This document shows positions 1-12,689 of a stretch of DNA of 59,805 bases, piece after piece. Source of the DNA: Limosilactobacillus antri DSM 16041 (lineage in GTDB: Bacteria; Bacillota; Bacilli; Lactobacillales; Lactobacillaceae); contig NZ_GG700732.1 of the NCBI RefSeq assembly GCF_000160835.1, positions 678,734 to 738,538 on the forward strand, read 5' to 3'. The position numbers and the translations under genes were made by a program. The notes under the pieces were generated by a model. That model was not told the origin of the DNA. It worked only from the letters and a program-made list of their open reading frames with translations, and ran no database searches. The stretch's first letter is position 1. Each line of letters starts with the position of its first letter.

Positions 1-31
1 TTCGCGTTTCATTAGTTTGTGTTAGTCGTGC

Positions 32-331
32 TTATTTCACCGCCACAATCCAGTTTTGCTGGTCGTCGCTGCTTGACAGGGCTTCCGGCTGGTCAGCCAG
101 CTGTTCGTTGACGGCGACGATCGTCCCCGCCACCGGGCTTTCCAAGTCGGTAACGGCCTTTTCGGCTTCCAGGGAGATGAACTTCCCCCCGACCGTCAAT
201 TCCGTTCCCACAGCGGGCAGGTCGATAAAGCTGACCTGGCCCAGGTCGTCACGGCCCTGGTCGTTTAAGCCGACCCGGATGGTTCCGTCAGCCTGCTGTT
301 TCGTCCAAAAATACGTATTCTTCGTCGCCAT
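32..331 (-). CDS. Glycine cleavage H-like lipoyl-domain protein
   Basis: A 99-residue protein with the compact fold signature of GcvH: a central EAEKAV segment (lysine about residue 58) matches the lipoyl-lysine hairpin motif ExxKA, followed by ESPVAGTIVAVNE, the usual H-protein strand. It is shorter than classical GcvH (about 125-130 residues), as is usual for the stand-alone H-like proteins of lactobacilli, which often lack the rest of the glycine cleavage system. No gcvP or gcvT is seen in the window. It starts 14 bp after the rodA stop on the same strand and is probably the last or next gene of the rodA operon. A role in lipoate relay or protein lipoylation is known for relatives; here it is inference. 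Confidence 0.8.
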   Translation of the reverse strand: MATKNTYFWTKQQADGTIRVGLNDQGRDDLGQVSFIDLPAVGTELTVGGKFISLEAEKAVTDLESPVAGTIVAVNEQLADQPEALSSSDDQQNWIVAVK

Positions 332-345
332 TGCGCAATCCTCCG

Positions 346-1539
346 TTATCTAAATTCCTTATTGCTGCTAAACATGTAGGAATGGTGGTGGTAACGCATC
401 GACATCACCATTCCAATCCCAATCAGGTTACCAATCAATGACGACCCCCCGGCGCTGATGAAGGGCAGCGGGATCCCGGTCAGCGGCAGCAAACCGATGT
501 TCATCCCGATGTTTTCAAAAACGTGGAAGAGGATCATCATAATGACCCCGGTGGAGATGTAGGCGTAAAATTCATTTTTGGTATCAAAGGTCACCCGGAT
601 CATCAGGTAGATCAGCAGCAGGTAAATCAGGATCAGCAGGACCCCGCCGATAAAACCGAAGTTTTCCCCAATTACCGAGAAAATCATGTCTGATTCCCGA
701 ACCGGCACGTACACCTTGGAATTGTTAAAGCCCGTCCCGGTAATTCCCCCGGAGCCGACTGCCTTAATACTCTGCCACAGCTGGTAGCCCTGGTTGGTCG
801 TATCCTGTTCCGGATGCAACCAGGTGTCGACCCGGTCAAACTGGTAGGCCTGAAAGCCAATGTGTTCCAGGATGGTCCGGCCAACCGTACTGGTAACCAT
901 CGCTAAGACCGCCCCGCCAATTGCGGAGATTCCAATAATGGCCGGCGCCAGGATCCGCCAGGTCACCCCGGAAACCAGGATCATCCCGGCAAAAATGGCA
1001 CAGAACACCAGCGCGGTCCCAAAGTCATTTTGGAAGTGGAGGGAGATCAGGATTGGCAAGAGCCACAAAAACATGGTCCCAATCAACCGCCAGTCAGACT
1101 GGACGGTGTGGACCGGGTAGCGGTTGTTATGGGTTGTAATGACCCGCCCCATCATTAGAATATAGGCCGGTTTCATGATTTCCGATGGTTGGAAGGTAAA
1201 CGGCCCGATGGCAAACCAGCTCTTGGCCCCCGTGTTCACGTAGTACGACCGGCTGTAAAATACCAGGATCGCAAACATCAGGAAAATACTGAACCAATAG
1301 ACGATTGGTGCCAGCTTCCAGAGCTGTTCCGAGTCAAACTGCATAATGACCACCACTAGGATCGTCCCAATGACGTACCAAACCAGCTGGGTAATTACCT
1401 GCCGGGCGACACTCGTCGGTTGCTGGTCATGCACTGCCGCGACGTAAATCGACGCCAGACCGATCAAGGCGAGCATCAGCACACAGAAAATAATTCCCCA
1501 GTCAATCCGACTCTCCTCATCATTTTGCGAATGTTGCAT
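346..1539 (-). CDS. rodA: Rod-shape SEDS peptidoglycan polymerase RodA
   Basis: A 397-residue polytopic protein of the FtsW/RodA/SpoVE (SEDS) family, with about ten membrane segments. The family signature near the C-terminus (GLLPLTGIPLPFISAGGSS) is intact, as is the upstream WHP-containing loop (DTWLHPEQD). SEDS proteins polymerise lipid II into glycan strands together with a class B PBP. Location next to mbl and yidD favours RodA (elongation) over FtsW (division). It is read on the minus strand after DUF2969 and before the GcvH-like gene. The length is normal for the family. Confidence 0.93.
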   Translation of the reverse strand: MQHSQNDEESRIDWGIIFCVLMLALIGLASIYVAAVHDQQPTSVARQVITQLVWYVIGTILVVVIMQFDSEQLWKLAPIVYWFSIFLMFAILVFYSRSYYVNTGAKSWFAIGPFTFQPSEIMKPAYILMMGRVITTHNNRYPVHTVQSDWRLIGTMFLWLLPILISLHFQNDFGTALVFCAIFAGMILVSGVTWRILAPAIIGISAIGGAVLAMVTSTVGRTILEHIGFQAYQFDRVDTWLHPEQDTTNQGYQLWQSIKAVGSGGITGTGFNNSKVYVPVRESDMIFSVIGENFGFIGGVLLILIYLLLIYLMIRVTFDTKNEFYAYISTGVIMMILFHVFENIGMNIGLLPLTGIPLPFISAGGSSLIGNLIGIGMVMSMRYHHHSYMFSSNKEFR

Positions 1540-1592
1540 TACCTAACTCCTTTATGCCAGATTTTTTCACAAGAACCCTTGCGACCACTAAG

Positions 1593-1817
1593 CTACCGCT
1601 GGTGGAGATGGTATTGCTGCAGGACCATTTCCAGGCCCTCTTCTTGTGAGCGGACGTTGAACTCACTCTGGTCGGCGGTCAGGATGGCCTTAAACCGTTC
1701 CTTGTCGGTAACCACCTCGCCAATCAACCGGCGGCCGATAAAAATCTGCTGCACCGGTTGCTGGTGCCGTTCAATGTCCTTAACGCTTACTTCAATCTTT
1801 TTATCTTTCTTTGCCAC
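1593..1817 (-). CDS. DUF2969 family small protein
   Basis: A 74-residue soluble protein with a very basic start (MAKKDKKIEVSVKD), then a QQIFIGRRLIGEV strand region and a C-terminal QEEGLEMVLQQYHLH helix. This matches the lactobacillar DUF2969 family, which regularly sits between yidD and rodA, as here (12 bp after yidD on the same strand). No catalytic motif is visible. The conserved neighbourhood suggests a link to envelope growth, but no function is established. Confidence 0.8.
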   Translation of the reverse strand: MAKKDKKIEVSVKDIERHQQPVQQIFIGRRLIGEVVTDKERFKAILTADQSEFNVRSQEEGLEMVLQQYHLHQR

Positions 1818-1829
1818 TTTTTCACCTTT

Positions 1830-2069
1830 TCATTCGTGCTGCCGCTGGAACGTGAAGTGCTCCGGGACGGGGTCATAGCCGCCCCGGCAAAACGGTTGGC
1901 ACCGCAACAGACGGGCAATCCCCAATAACAGCCCCTTGAGGCCAAAGCGCTGCAAGGCCTCCAGCATATACTGCGAGCAGGTGGGATAGAACCGGCAAAC
2001 CCGGTAGGGCCGCCGGGCCGACACACCCCGTTGGTACCAGCGAACCAGCTTACATAGCAAACGAACCAT
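1830..2069 (-). CDS. yidD: Membrane protein insertion efficiency factor YidD
   Basis: A 79-residue protein with an amphipathic N-terminus and the YidD hallmark [15 protein letters not shown], followed by [27 protein letters not shown]. The three conserved cysteines and the GGYDPVP tail are all present. YidD assists the YidC-dependent insertion of membrane proteins at the inner face of the cytoplasmic membrane. Only 5 bp separate it from the end of mbl upstream, so co-transcription with mbl, DUF2969 and rodA is very likely. Confidence 0.93.
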   Translation of the reverse strand: MVRLLCKLVRWYQRGVSARRPYRVCRFYPTCSQYMLEALQRFGLKGLLLGIARLLRCQPFCRGGYDPVPEHFTFQRQHE

Positions 2070-2074
2070 TCACA

Positions 2075-3070
2075 CTACTTCTTCTTGCTATCCGTCTTTT
2101 GCATCCGTTCCAGCATCTCGCCGGCACCTTTGGCAACGTTATCCAGCGGATCCTGGGAAACGACTACCGGAACCTTGAGTCGGGAGCTGAAGAGCTGGTC
2201 AAGGCCGTTTAGCAGGGAAGTCCCACCGGTGAGGACAATCCCCCGGTCAATGATGTCACTCGCCAGCTCTGGCGGGATGGTTTCCAAAACGTTTACCGTT
2301 GCCGTCACGATCTGGTCAAGGGTGTCGTGGAGCGCCTCTTCCATTTCGTTTTGGTTAACGGTAATCTGCTTCGGCATTCCGCTAGCCACGTCCCGACCGC
2401 GAACGTCCATTTCCTTTGGCTCGTCCACCTGCAGGGCCGTCCCGATTTCCATCTTGATGTTTTCCGCGGTGTGTTCGCCGATTACCAGGCCGTGCTTGTC
2501 CTTAATGTAGGCAGCAATGTCACTGTTCATCTTGTCACCAGCCAGGCGAATGGATTGACTAGCAACGATGTCACCCAGAGAAAGGATCGCGATGTCGCTG
2601 GTCCCCCCACCCATATCGATTACCATGCTGCCGCGGGGCTTGAAGATGTCCAAGCCGGCGCCGATGGCCGCCACTTTGGGTTCGTATTCCAGGTAGACCT
2701 TGCCACCGCCAGATTGCTCGGCCGCCTGAATAATCGCCTTCCGTTCAATTTCGGTAATATTGGTTGGCGCACAGATCATGATGTTTGGCTTGGACATAAA
2801 GCCCTTGACGCTTAACTTGCCAATGAAGTAGGAAAGCATCTCCTGGGTCACGTCAAAGTCCGAAATCACCCCATTCTTCAGCGGACGGATTGCCCGAATG
2901 TTGCTTGGGGTCCGGCCGACCATCCGGTAAGCTTCCGAACCGACCGCCAGCACCTTGTTGGTCTGGGTATCGATTGCGACCACCGATGGTTCGTTCAAGA
3001 CAATGCCCTTGCCCTGCACATAAATCAGAACGTTGGCCGTCCCCAAATCAATTCCAATATCTTTAGCCAT
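2075..3070 (-). CDS. mbl: Rod-shape determining actin homologue (Mbl/MreB)
   Basis: A 331-residue bacterial actin. The nucleotide-binding motifs are intact: phosphate-1 DIGIDLGTANVLIYV at the N-terminus, phosphate-2 MVIDMGGGTSDIAIL about residue 155, and the adenosine motif GIVLTGGTSLLNGLD about residue 280. It polymerises under the membrane and guides RodA-PBP complexes in lateral wall synthesis. Synteny with murA upstream and yidD downstream is that of the Mbl paralogue in lactobacilli rather than the mreBCD operon; no mreC or mreD follows here. The start is the ATG with AAAGGAGATAAGTTGA just upstream. Confidence 0.92.
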   Translation of the reverse strand: MAKDIGIDLGTANVLIYVQGKGIVLNEPSVVAIDTQTNKVLAVGSEAYRMVGRTPSNIRAIRPLKNGVISDFDVTQEMLSYFIGKLSVKGFMSKPNIMICAPTNITEIERKAIIQAAEQSGGGKVYLEYEPKVAAIGAGLDIFKPRGSMVIDMGGGTSDIAILSLGDIVASQSIRLAGDKMNSDIAAYIKDKHGLVIGEHTAENIKMEIGTALQVDEPKEMDVRGRDVASGMPKQITVNQNEMEEALHDTLDQIVTATVNVLETIPPELASDIIDRGIVLTGGTSLLNGLDQLFSSRLKVPVVVSQDPLDNVAKGAGEMLERMQKTDSKKK

Positions 3071-3152
3071 TCAACTTATCTCCTTTGTGCTTTTACTTGA
3101 TGTTACTTCCCGGCGGCATCCACCAGGTAATGAGATTGACAATATCGTTGGT

Positions 3153-3158
3153 ATTATA
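3153..3158 (-). promoter_or_regulatory. Possible -10 box upstream of mbl
   Basis: On the minus strand the 96-bp gap between murA and mbl holds a perfect TATAAT preceded by TGG (reads TGGTATAATACC). No good -35 is visible at 16-18 nt spacing. It could provide an internal promoter for mbl-yidD-DUF2969-rodA in addition to read-through from murA. Confidence 0.4.
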
Positions 3159-3166
3159 CCACAAAT

Positions 3167-4492
3167 TTACTCCCGCTCACTGCCCTTGTTTTGCTGACGC
3201 GGCTGTTCCGGCTTGATCTTAAACTTCTCTTTAATATCAAGGCGGTCGATCTGCGCACCTAATTGGCGGAGCTTTTGGTAAAAGTCATGGTAGCCGCGGT
3301 CAAGGCAGGCGGGGTTGCGGACCTGGGTAATGCCCGTAGCCGCTAAGCCGGCGAGGACCAATGCCGCCCCGGCACGCAGGTCCGTGGCGGTCACCTCGGC
3401 CCCGCTAAAGTGGGTCGGTCCATCAAGGACGGCCACCGGACCGGCCACCTGGAAGTCGGCGTTCATCCGCCGCAGTTCTTCAAGATGGTTAAAGCGCTGC
3501 TCAAAGACGTGCTCCTCCATCGTGCTGGTGCCGTTAGCGAGCAGCTGGAGGACCGTCATCTGCGGCTGCAGATCGGTTGGGAAGCCGGGGTAGGGCATCG
3601 CCTTGACGTTGGCTGGGATCAGGACGGCAGTCCCTAAAACCCGGATGCCGTCGTCCTGCCTGATCACCGTTACCCCCATTTCCTCAAGTTTGGCAATCAG
3701 GGAGGCATTGTACTCGGCCACCGCGTTTTGAACGATAACGTCGCCGTTAGTCACCGCCGCGGCCAGCATCCAGGTCCCTGCTTCAATCCGGTCAGGGGCG
3801 ACCGTGTATTCCGCGCCGTGGAGGTAGTAGACCCCCTGGATTCGGATGACCTTGCTCCCCGCACCGTGCACCCGGCCGCCCATCTTGTTGAGCAGGTTGG
3901 CGAGTTCCACGACTTCGGGCTCGCAGGCCGCGTTTTCAATGGTGGTGATTCCCTCGGCCATCGTCGCCGCCATCATCAGGTTTTCCGTTGCCCCGACGCT
4001 GGGAAAGTCCAGCGTAATCCGGGCACCCACCAGGTGGTCACACCGCGCTTCGATAAAACCGGCGTCCTGTTTAATGCTGGCCCCCAGTTTGCGCAGGCCC
4101 GCCAGGTGGAGGTCAATCGGCCGGGCACCGATCGAACAGCCCCCCGGCAGTGCAATCCGTACTTGTCCGGTCCGGGCCAGCAACGGACCCATCACCAGCA
4201 GCGACGCCCGCATCTGGTTGACGTATTCAAAGGGAGCTTCCGCAGACAGGGGGAAGCTGCCATTGATAACCAGCTGTCGCTGCTGTTCCCCATAGGCGGT
4301 TTTGAGGTTCAAAAAGCGGAGCAAGCGGTTCATCACCTGGACATCCGTTACCGGGGGAACGTTGTTCAGGGTCACAGTCCCTTGAACCGCTAAGATGGCC
4401 GCTGCCTGGAGGGGCAGCACCGCATTTTTCGAGCCCTCAACGGCAACCTTCCCCTGCAACGGCCGACCGCCCTTAATAATTATCTTTTCCAT
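3167..4492 (-). CDS. murA: UDP-N-acetylglucosamine 1-carboxyvinyltransferase MurA
   Basis: A 441-residue EPSP-synthase-fold enzyme that transfers enolpyruvate from PEP to UDP-GlcNAc, the first committed step of peptidoglycan synthesis in the cytoplasm. The N-terminal GSKNAVLPL supplies the conserved lysine (K22 region). The active-site loop reads [16 protein letters not shown] and keeps the catalytic cysteine (about residue 117), the target of fosfomycin. The SIGARP variant replaces the more common AIGSRP but is typical of one Firmicute paralogue. The last 20 residues are a charged tail rich in Gln and Lys. It lies 16 bp after the DUF1146 gene on the same strand, a common lactobacillar arrangement. 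Confidence 0.95.
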   Translation of the reverse strand: MEKIIIKGGRPLQGKVAVEGSKNAVLPLQAAAILAVQGTVTLNNVPPVTDVQVMNRLLRFLNLKTAYGEQQRQLVINGSFPLSAEAPFEYVNQMRASLLVMGPLLARTGQVRIALPGGCSIGARPIDLHLAGLRKLGASIKQDAGFIEARCDHLVGARITLDFPSVGATENLMMAATMAEGITTIENAACEPEVVELANLLNKMGGRVHGAGSKVIRIQGVYYLHGAEYTVAPDRIEAGTWMLAAAVTNGDVIVQNAVAEYNASLIAKLEEMGVTVIRQDDGIRVLGTAVLIPANVKAMPYPGFPTDLQPQMTVLQLLANGTSTMEEHVFEQRFNHLEELRRMNADFQVAGPVAVLDGPTHFSGAEVTATDLRAGAALVLAGLAATGITQVRNPACLDRGYHDFYQKLRQLGAQIDRLDIKEKFKIKPEQPRQQNKGSERE

Positions 4493-4508
4493 TCTTTCCT
4501 CCGTCCCC

Positions 4509-4739
4509 TCAGCGAACCAAGTAAGTCAAGTTGCCAATCGCCGTTAAAATCCCTAGAAAGAAGTTGGCACATAGGTAGCCAACCGCGGTTGACAATAGCA
4601 CAATTGCTAACGGCAGCGTCCGTGGCGGCCGCTTAAAAAGGCGTTCGACGTGAAAACCTTGGATTGCCGTAAACGCCAGCCAGATAAAAACAAATTGCAC
4701 AATAATTTCCAATAAAGCGTGGACACCCGTCATCTGCAC
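4509..4739 (-). CDS. DUF1146 (YwzB-like) small membrane protein
   Basis: A small protein of about 77 residues with two predicted membrane helices (ALLEIIVQFVFIWLAFTAI and PLAIVLLSTAVGYLCANFF) separated by a basic loop FKRPPRT. This matches DUF1146, found between the atp operon and murA in many Bacilli. The open frame extends to 4781, but the best start is the GTG at 4739, which has GAGG eight bases upstream. An ATG two codons later (4733) is an alternative. No function is established. Its position behind the ATP synthase terminator and ahead of murA is conserved. Confidence 0.75.
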   Translation of the reverse strand: MQMTGVHALLEIIVQFVFIWLAFTAIQGFHVERLFKRPPRTLPLAIVLLSTAVGYLCANFFLGILTAIGNLTYLVR

Positions 4740-4897
4740 TTGATCGCCCTCTTTTGTATAAACTAAGTTGTATGATAGCATACGGACGGTTAAAAAGGGC
4801 CGTTCCCGGCAAAGTTTAACTTTTTATTAAAAGTGCGATGACTCGCCCGGCTGCCTGCGTGGTGGCCGATCCACGCCGGTTATTGTTCAAAGGACAC

Positions 4898-4940
4898 AAA
4901 AAAAGCGGTTGCCAAGCGTCAACTCAGCAGCTGCTTTTTT
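4898..4940 (-). terminator. Rho-independent terminator after atpC
   Basis: An inverted repeat of 13 bp with two G-U pairs (arms AAAAAAGCGGTTG and CAGCTGCTTTTTT), giving a U-run on either strand. On the minus strand it follows the atpC stop by 48 bp and closes the ATP synthase operon. The rest of 4782-4988 shows no gene. Confidence 0.85.
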
Positions 4941-4988
4941 ATCGGCGGGGACTGGGCCGCCCCCACCATGACTAATCAAGATAGCCAA

Positions 4989-5417
4989 TTATTCTTTGCT
5001 GTACTTAGATGCGTTCAAACGGTTAATCGCCCGTTTAAGGTGAGCTTCCGCCCGCGCCAGGCCGTCATTATCATGATGGCTCTTCGCTTCCTTAATCGCC
5101 GCTTCTGACCGTTCCTTCGCATTTTGGGCTCGTTCGATATCAATTCGTTCGGGCATTTCCGCACTATCCGCGGCAATCAGCGCCTCGTGACCATCAAACT
5201 GGATGATCCCCCCGTTGACCGCTGCGACTTCGTCTTCGCCTTCATCATGCTTAATCCGAACAACACTGATTTCCAGAGAAGCAAGCAATGGCACGTGGTT
5301 CGCCATGATCCCCATTTGACCACCAGAAGTGTTCAGAATGATCATCGTCGCCTCATCGTTGTTGTAGACGGTGCCATCAGGAGTAATAATCGTGACCTTA
5401 AATTTACTATCAGCCAT
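4989..5417 (-). CDS. atpC: ATP synthase F1 subunit epsilon
   Basis: A 142-residue protein with the ten-stranded N-terminal beta-sandwich (VTIITPDGTVYNNDEATMI, GQMGIMANHVPLLASLEI) and a C-terminal pair of helices rich in Ala, Lys and Glu (ERAQNAKERSEAAIKEAK). It belongs to the central stalk and its C-terminal helices act as an inhibitor of ATP hydrolysis. It is the last gene of the operon, 13 bp after atpD, and is followed by a terminator. The length is standard. Confidence 0.96.
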   Translation of the reverse strand: MADSKFKVTIITPDGTVYNNDEATMIILNTSGGQMGIMANHVPLLASLEISVVRIKHDEGEDEVAAVNGGIIQFDGHEALIAADSAEMPERIDIERAQNAKERSEAAIKEAKSHHDNDGLARAEAHLKRAINRLNASKYSKE

Positions 5418-5430
5418 CCCTTATCCCTCC

Positions 5431-7831
<2,401 letters not shown>

Positions 7832-7868
7832 TAAATCTCACCGTCCTTTCGACTAGTATTAATCAACA

Positions 7869-9416
<1,548 letters not shown>

Positions 9417-9433
9417 TTAACAAAAGATCTAAA

Positions 9434-9976
9434 TTATCTAACTAGTAAACGACGAATTTGCTTAATCTTTGAGCTGAGACTACCGTCAAGCGTCTTATGA
9501 TCCGCATGGACGATAACCCCACCTAAAATTGCAGGATCAACGTGCTCGTTTAAGACAACCTCGTTCGCGCCAAAGCGCTTCGCCAGGTTGTCCGCAAGCT
9601 GGTCCCGTTGTTGTTTATCGAGTTGGATCGCTGTAACAACGTCGGCATGCATCCGCTTATTGCGCTGGTCATACCGCCGCTCAAACTCATCAATAATTGC
9701 GACCAGACAATCAATGCGGCCGTAATCAAAAAGCATCTGAATCAGGTTTTGTACAGATTGGGAAGCACCCGTCTGCAAGGCACTGACCAGGGCTTTTTTG
9801 TCATCGAAGGCCATTTGAACGCCAGCTAGGGCGCTCTCCAGTCCCTCGTTGTCCTCAAAGACTTGGCGCAAAGCAATCAATTCTTGATAAGTCTGATCGA
9901 TTTCGTTGTCTGCATCGACCAATTCAAACAGTGCCCGGGCATAGCGGCGGGCAACCGTCTTCTTATCAAGACTCAT
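9434..9976 (-). CDS. atpH: ATP synthase F1 subunit delta
   Basis: A 180-residue peripheral-stalk subunit linking F1 alpha to the b dimer. The N-terminal [13 protein letters not shown] helix and the C-terminal signature [30 protein letters not shown] are characteristic of the OSCP/delta family. Its start lies inside the end of atpF (11-bp overlap), indicating translational coupling. Confidence 0.97.
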   Translation of the reverse strand: MSLDKKTVARRYARALFELVDADNEIDQTYQELIALRQVFEDNEGLESALAGVQMAFDDKKALVSALQTGASQSVQNLIQMLFDYGRIDCLVAIIDEFERRYDQRNKRMHADVVTAIQLDKQQRDQLADNLAKRFGANEVVLNEHVDPAILGGVIVHADHKTLDGSLSSKIKQIRRLLVR

Positions 9977-10484
9977 GTTCTACCAACCCTTCGATGTAGG
10001 AGTCGATCAATTCTTTTTGATCGTCTGCCTTTAATTCCTTTTGGATGAGTTTGGAAGCAATCTCAATAGATAAGTTTGCAACGTCATCCTTTGCACCGTT
10101 CAAGGCGTCGCGCCGTGCCTGTTCAGCATCTTGCTGCGCCTGTTGTTTGAGTGCTTGAGCATCGTTTTGTGCTGCCTCAACAATTTGTGCTCGTTGTGTT
10201 TCGGCTGACTTCTTGGCATTGTTGACAATGTCAGCAGCTTCTTGACGTGAATTTTGCAGTTCTGCTTGGCGCTTAGCGGCCATCTTTGCCGCACTCTCAC
10301 GGGACCGGGCAGCATTGTCGATATCACTGGCAATCTTGTCGGCCCGCTTCTTCATCATGTCAGTAACTGGACCCCAAGCGAAGTGCTTGACCAGCAACAT
10401 CAGGATAATGAAGGTGACAATGTAGAAAATCAGGTCACCAACGTATAAACTGTTTGATTCAGCTAACACATTGTTCACAAACAT
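9966..10484 (-). CDS. atpF: ATP synthase Fo subunit b
   Basis: A 172-residue protein with one N-terminal membrane helix ([24 protein letters not shown]) followed by a long alanine-, glutamine- and lysine-rich coiled coil (residues about 40-150). This is the classical stator b subunit. It sits between atpE and atpH and overlaps the atpH start. Confidence 0.97.
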   Translation of the reverse strand: MFVNNVLAESNSLYVGDLIFYIVTFIILMLLVKHFAWGPVTDMMKKRADKIASDIDNAARSRESAAKMAAKRQAELQNSRQEAADIVNNAKKSAETQRAQIVEAAQNDAQALKQQAQQDAEQARRDALNGAKDDVANLSIEIASKLIQKELKADDQKELIDSYIEGLVEHES

Positions 10485-10530
10485 CTATTGACACCTCCTT
10501 GTCTAAATAAAAAATAAGTGATTGCAATAA

Positions 10531-10770
<240 letters not shown>

Positions 10771-10773
10771 TTA

Positions 10774-11481
10774 TTATTCGGAAACCTTCCGAGAAATATA
10801 AACCGTCGTTAATGTTACAAAGACATATGCCTGGATTGAACCAATGAATACCGAGAAGCCTTGCCATGCAAGCTCCAACAGCAATCCGGGGATAATTGTC
10901 AATGCACCATGTGAAAAGGCCATGTTGGCAATTAAACTCATTAATAGTTCACCGGCAAAAATGTTACCAAAGATACGGAGACCCAGCGTCAAGAAGTTAG
11001 CAAAGTCTTCAATGATGTTAACCGGCATCATCAGTAAGAATGGCTTTGTATAGCCCTTTAAATAGCCGCCTAAACCGTTGTGTGCCACCCCGGCAAAGTG
11101 GGCCAGGGCCATTACCATCAGTGAGAACGTTAACGTAACGACAGGGTCCGCCGTTGGACTTCTAAGCACTTCCGCACCGTTCCAATGGAACTGGAAGATC
11201 AGACCGAACTGGTTAGCGAAGAAGATGAAGACAAAGAGAACGAAAGCAAAGAAACTATAATGGCCCTGTTCTGATGCCGGCATCTGGCTCCGGACAATCC
11301 CGTTGGTAAAGTCGACCAGCCATTCAAACACGTTTTGTGCACCGGTCGGCTTCATCTTGATCTTTCGTGACATCCCGTAAAGAGTGAAGAACACGATTGC
11401 GTAGATAATCAGTCCAGAAACAATGTTCGTTGTATTGAACGTAAGTCCGAAAAGCTTAAAAGTTAAAGCATCACCGCCCAT
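10774..11481 (-). CDS. atpB: ATP synthase Fo subunit a
   Basis: A 235-residue membrane protein with five to six helices that forms the ion half-channels. The essential arginine lies in [19 protein letters not shown], and the C-terminal helix [20 protein letters not shown] shows the usual Gln and Tyr. It is the first gene of the operon. No atpI gene is seen upstream, as is frequent in lactobacilli. A recognisable promoter lies about 90-120 bp upstream. Confidence 0.97.
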   Translation of the reverse strand: MGGDALTFKLFGLTFNTTNIVSGLIIYAIVFFTLYGMSRKIKMKPTGAQNVFEWLVDFTNGIVRSQMPASEQGHYSFFAFVLFVFIFFANQFGLIFQFHWNGAEVLRSPTADPVVTLTFSLMVMALAHFAGVAHNGLGGYLKGYTKPFLLMMPVNIIEDFANFLTLGLRIFGNIFAGELLMSLIANMAFSHGALTIIPGLLLELAWQGFSVFIGSIQAYVFVTLTTVYISRKVSE

Positions 11482-11571
11482 TCATATTCCACCTCTTTCC
11501 TTATAACAATAATTTGGCTGTAAATTGGAAAACGTCGCAAAGAAAACGAATTAGCCCAAGTTACGATAGTT

Positions 11572-11600
11572 AATATATCATTATTTGCCGTAAATTTCAA
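11572..11600 (-). promoter_or_regulatory. Sigma-A promoter of the atp operon
   Basis: On the minus strand TTGAAA (complement of 11595-11600), exactly 17 nt, then TATATT (complement of 11572-11577). It lies about 90 bp upstream of the atpB start, with no other ORF between. The match to TTGACA-N17-TATAAT is two mismatches in total. Confidence 0.75.
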
Positions 11601-11754
11601 AAAACATTAGACAAATAGGACAAATCTGATTAACTGTTTGGCCGCGTCACGACGCGCTTTCAACGTAATTTCAACGCTTCTTGGGGTTGGTTTATCATTC
11701 ATACTAATTGAATTTTAATCCAGCCCATTATCGGGACTTAACCCAACCGGGAAG

Positions 11755-11890
11755 GAAAAGGGAGCGAGATAGAACTCGGTTACGACCTCGTCATTCGACA
11801 CGCAGCTAGTCTTTAGAGAGCACAAATAGAGGCCTAGAGTTCGGCTTTGCCGAGCTTTAGGCCTCATTTGTGTACCGCGCTATTCGATTT
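11755..11890. repeat. Dispersed hairpin repeat, copy A
   Basis: This region is homologous, in opposite orientation, to 34500-34645. The shared flank reads CGCAGCTAGTCTTTAGA.AG then CACAAATAGAG, and the other side ends CTCATTTGTGTA. Between them lies a 17-bp stem (arms GAGGCCTAGAGTTCGGC and GCCGAGCTTTAGGCCTC, two G-U pairs) with a TTT loop, extended outward by CACAAAT/ATTTGTG across a one-base bulge. In copy B the stem has different bases in both arms but is still paired. The left part (AAAGGGA, AGAA-TC, a stretch near TCGT) is also related. There is no ORF. It sits between the yibE/F genes and the atp promoter; 11482-11754 holds only that promoter and AT-rich sequence. Confidence 0.75.
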
Positions 11891-11930
11891 TCAACTTAGT
11901 AATAGTTCTTACGTCACAGCTCCTTGGTTT

Positions 11931-12689
11931 TCACCGCGGGGCCACCTTGCTGCGGCGCTTAGTCATGATCCACGCCGTCGTCGGTACCGTCAGCAGCACG
12001 CCGATAAAGGAAATCAGGATTTCAATCATCTCGGCCACAAAGATTTTATTATTCATAATCGTCCCGAGCGAGTAGTGCAGACCGGCGAACCAGATAAAAA
12101 GGGCTAAAAAACCGCCGAAAAAGCCGAAAAACAGAGTATTGAGGGTCGTCCCAATAATTTGCCGGCCGATCGCCATCCCGCTGCGCAGCAACTGCCGGTC
12201 GCTCGCCTCCGGGTGGGTTGTGAGGATTTCGGTCAGGCCGGCCGAAATTGCCATTGCCGCCTCGGCGATCGCCCCCAGAGTACTCAAGGTTGTCACCGTG
12301 ATCAGCACCTTAAAGTAGCTGATGCCGATCAAAATCGACATCCCTTCCAAGTCATCACTGTCTTCGGTCCCGAAGCCCTGCACCATCGCCCAGTGTTCAA
12401 CCAGGACAATTAGCAAGATCAAGACCGCGGTCACGATTAGCGAGGCGTAAAAAGCGGTCACCGTCGTTCGAAGGTCGTCCTCCCCCATAAAAATTGTCAC
12501 CGCCAGGATAATGATTCCGGTCGTCACCGTCACGAAGAGCGGCGGCACGTGAAAGGCAATCAGGACAATGGCAAAGTAAAGGAAGCCAAAGTTTAACAGG
12601 AGGCTCAAAAATGCCGTCCACCCCTGTTTGCCACCCACTAGCACCATCAGCACTAACAGGACCAGCCCCAAAGCCGTAATCGTACTCAT
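11931..12689 (-). CDS. YibE/F family membrane protein (second of pair)
   Basis: A 252-residue polytopic protein with about seven hydrophobic segments (for example LGLVLLVLMVLVGGK, LLNFGFLYFAIVLIAF, TLFFGFFGGFLALFIWF) and the YibE/F core around LSTLGAIAEAAMAISAGL and HPEASDRQLLRSGMAIGRQIIGTTLNTLFF. The function of the family is unknown; transport has been proposed. It begins with an ATGA overlap with the preceding yibE/F gene, so the two are translationally coupled and probably act together. The C-terminus is short and basic (TKRRSKVAPR). Confidence 0.8.
   Translation of the reverse strand: MSTITALGLVLLVLMVLVGGKQGWTAFLSLLLNFGFLYFAIVLIAFHVPPLFVTVTTGIIILAVTIFMGEDDLRTTVTAFYASLIVTAVLILLIVLVEHWAMVQGFGTEDSDDLEGMSILIGISYFKVLITVTTLSTLGAIAEAAMAISAGLTEILTTHPEASDRQLLRSGMAIGRQIIGTTLNTLFFGFFGGFLALFIWFAGLHYSLGTIMNNKIFVAEMIEILISFIGVLLTVPTTAWIMTKRRSKVAPR

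Noticed and set aside
3136..3158. TTGACA on the plus strand followed by TATTAT
   Set aside because: The spacing is only 10 nt and no plus-strand gene follows; the minus-strand TATAAT upstream of mbl is the more plausible signal.
3728..4393. A 221-codon open frame on the plus strand
   Set aside because: It lies wholly opposite murA. The translation is His-, Gln- and Arg-rich without any family motif, an antisense shadow of a G+C-rich gene.
11820..11880. Long hairpin as terminator of the yibE/F or atp genes
   Set aside because: No T-run follows on either strand, and the homologous copy at 34.5 kb shows it belongs to a dispersed repeat.
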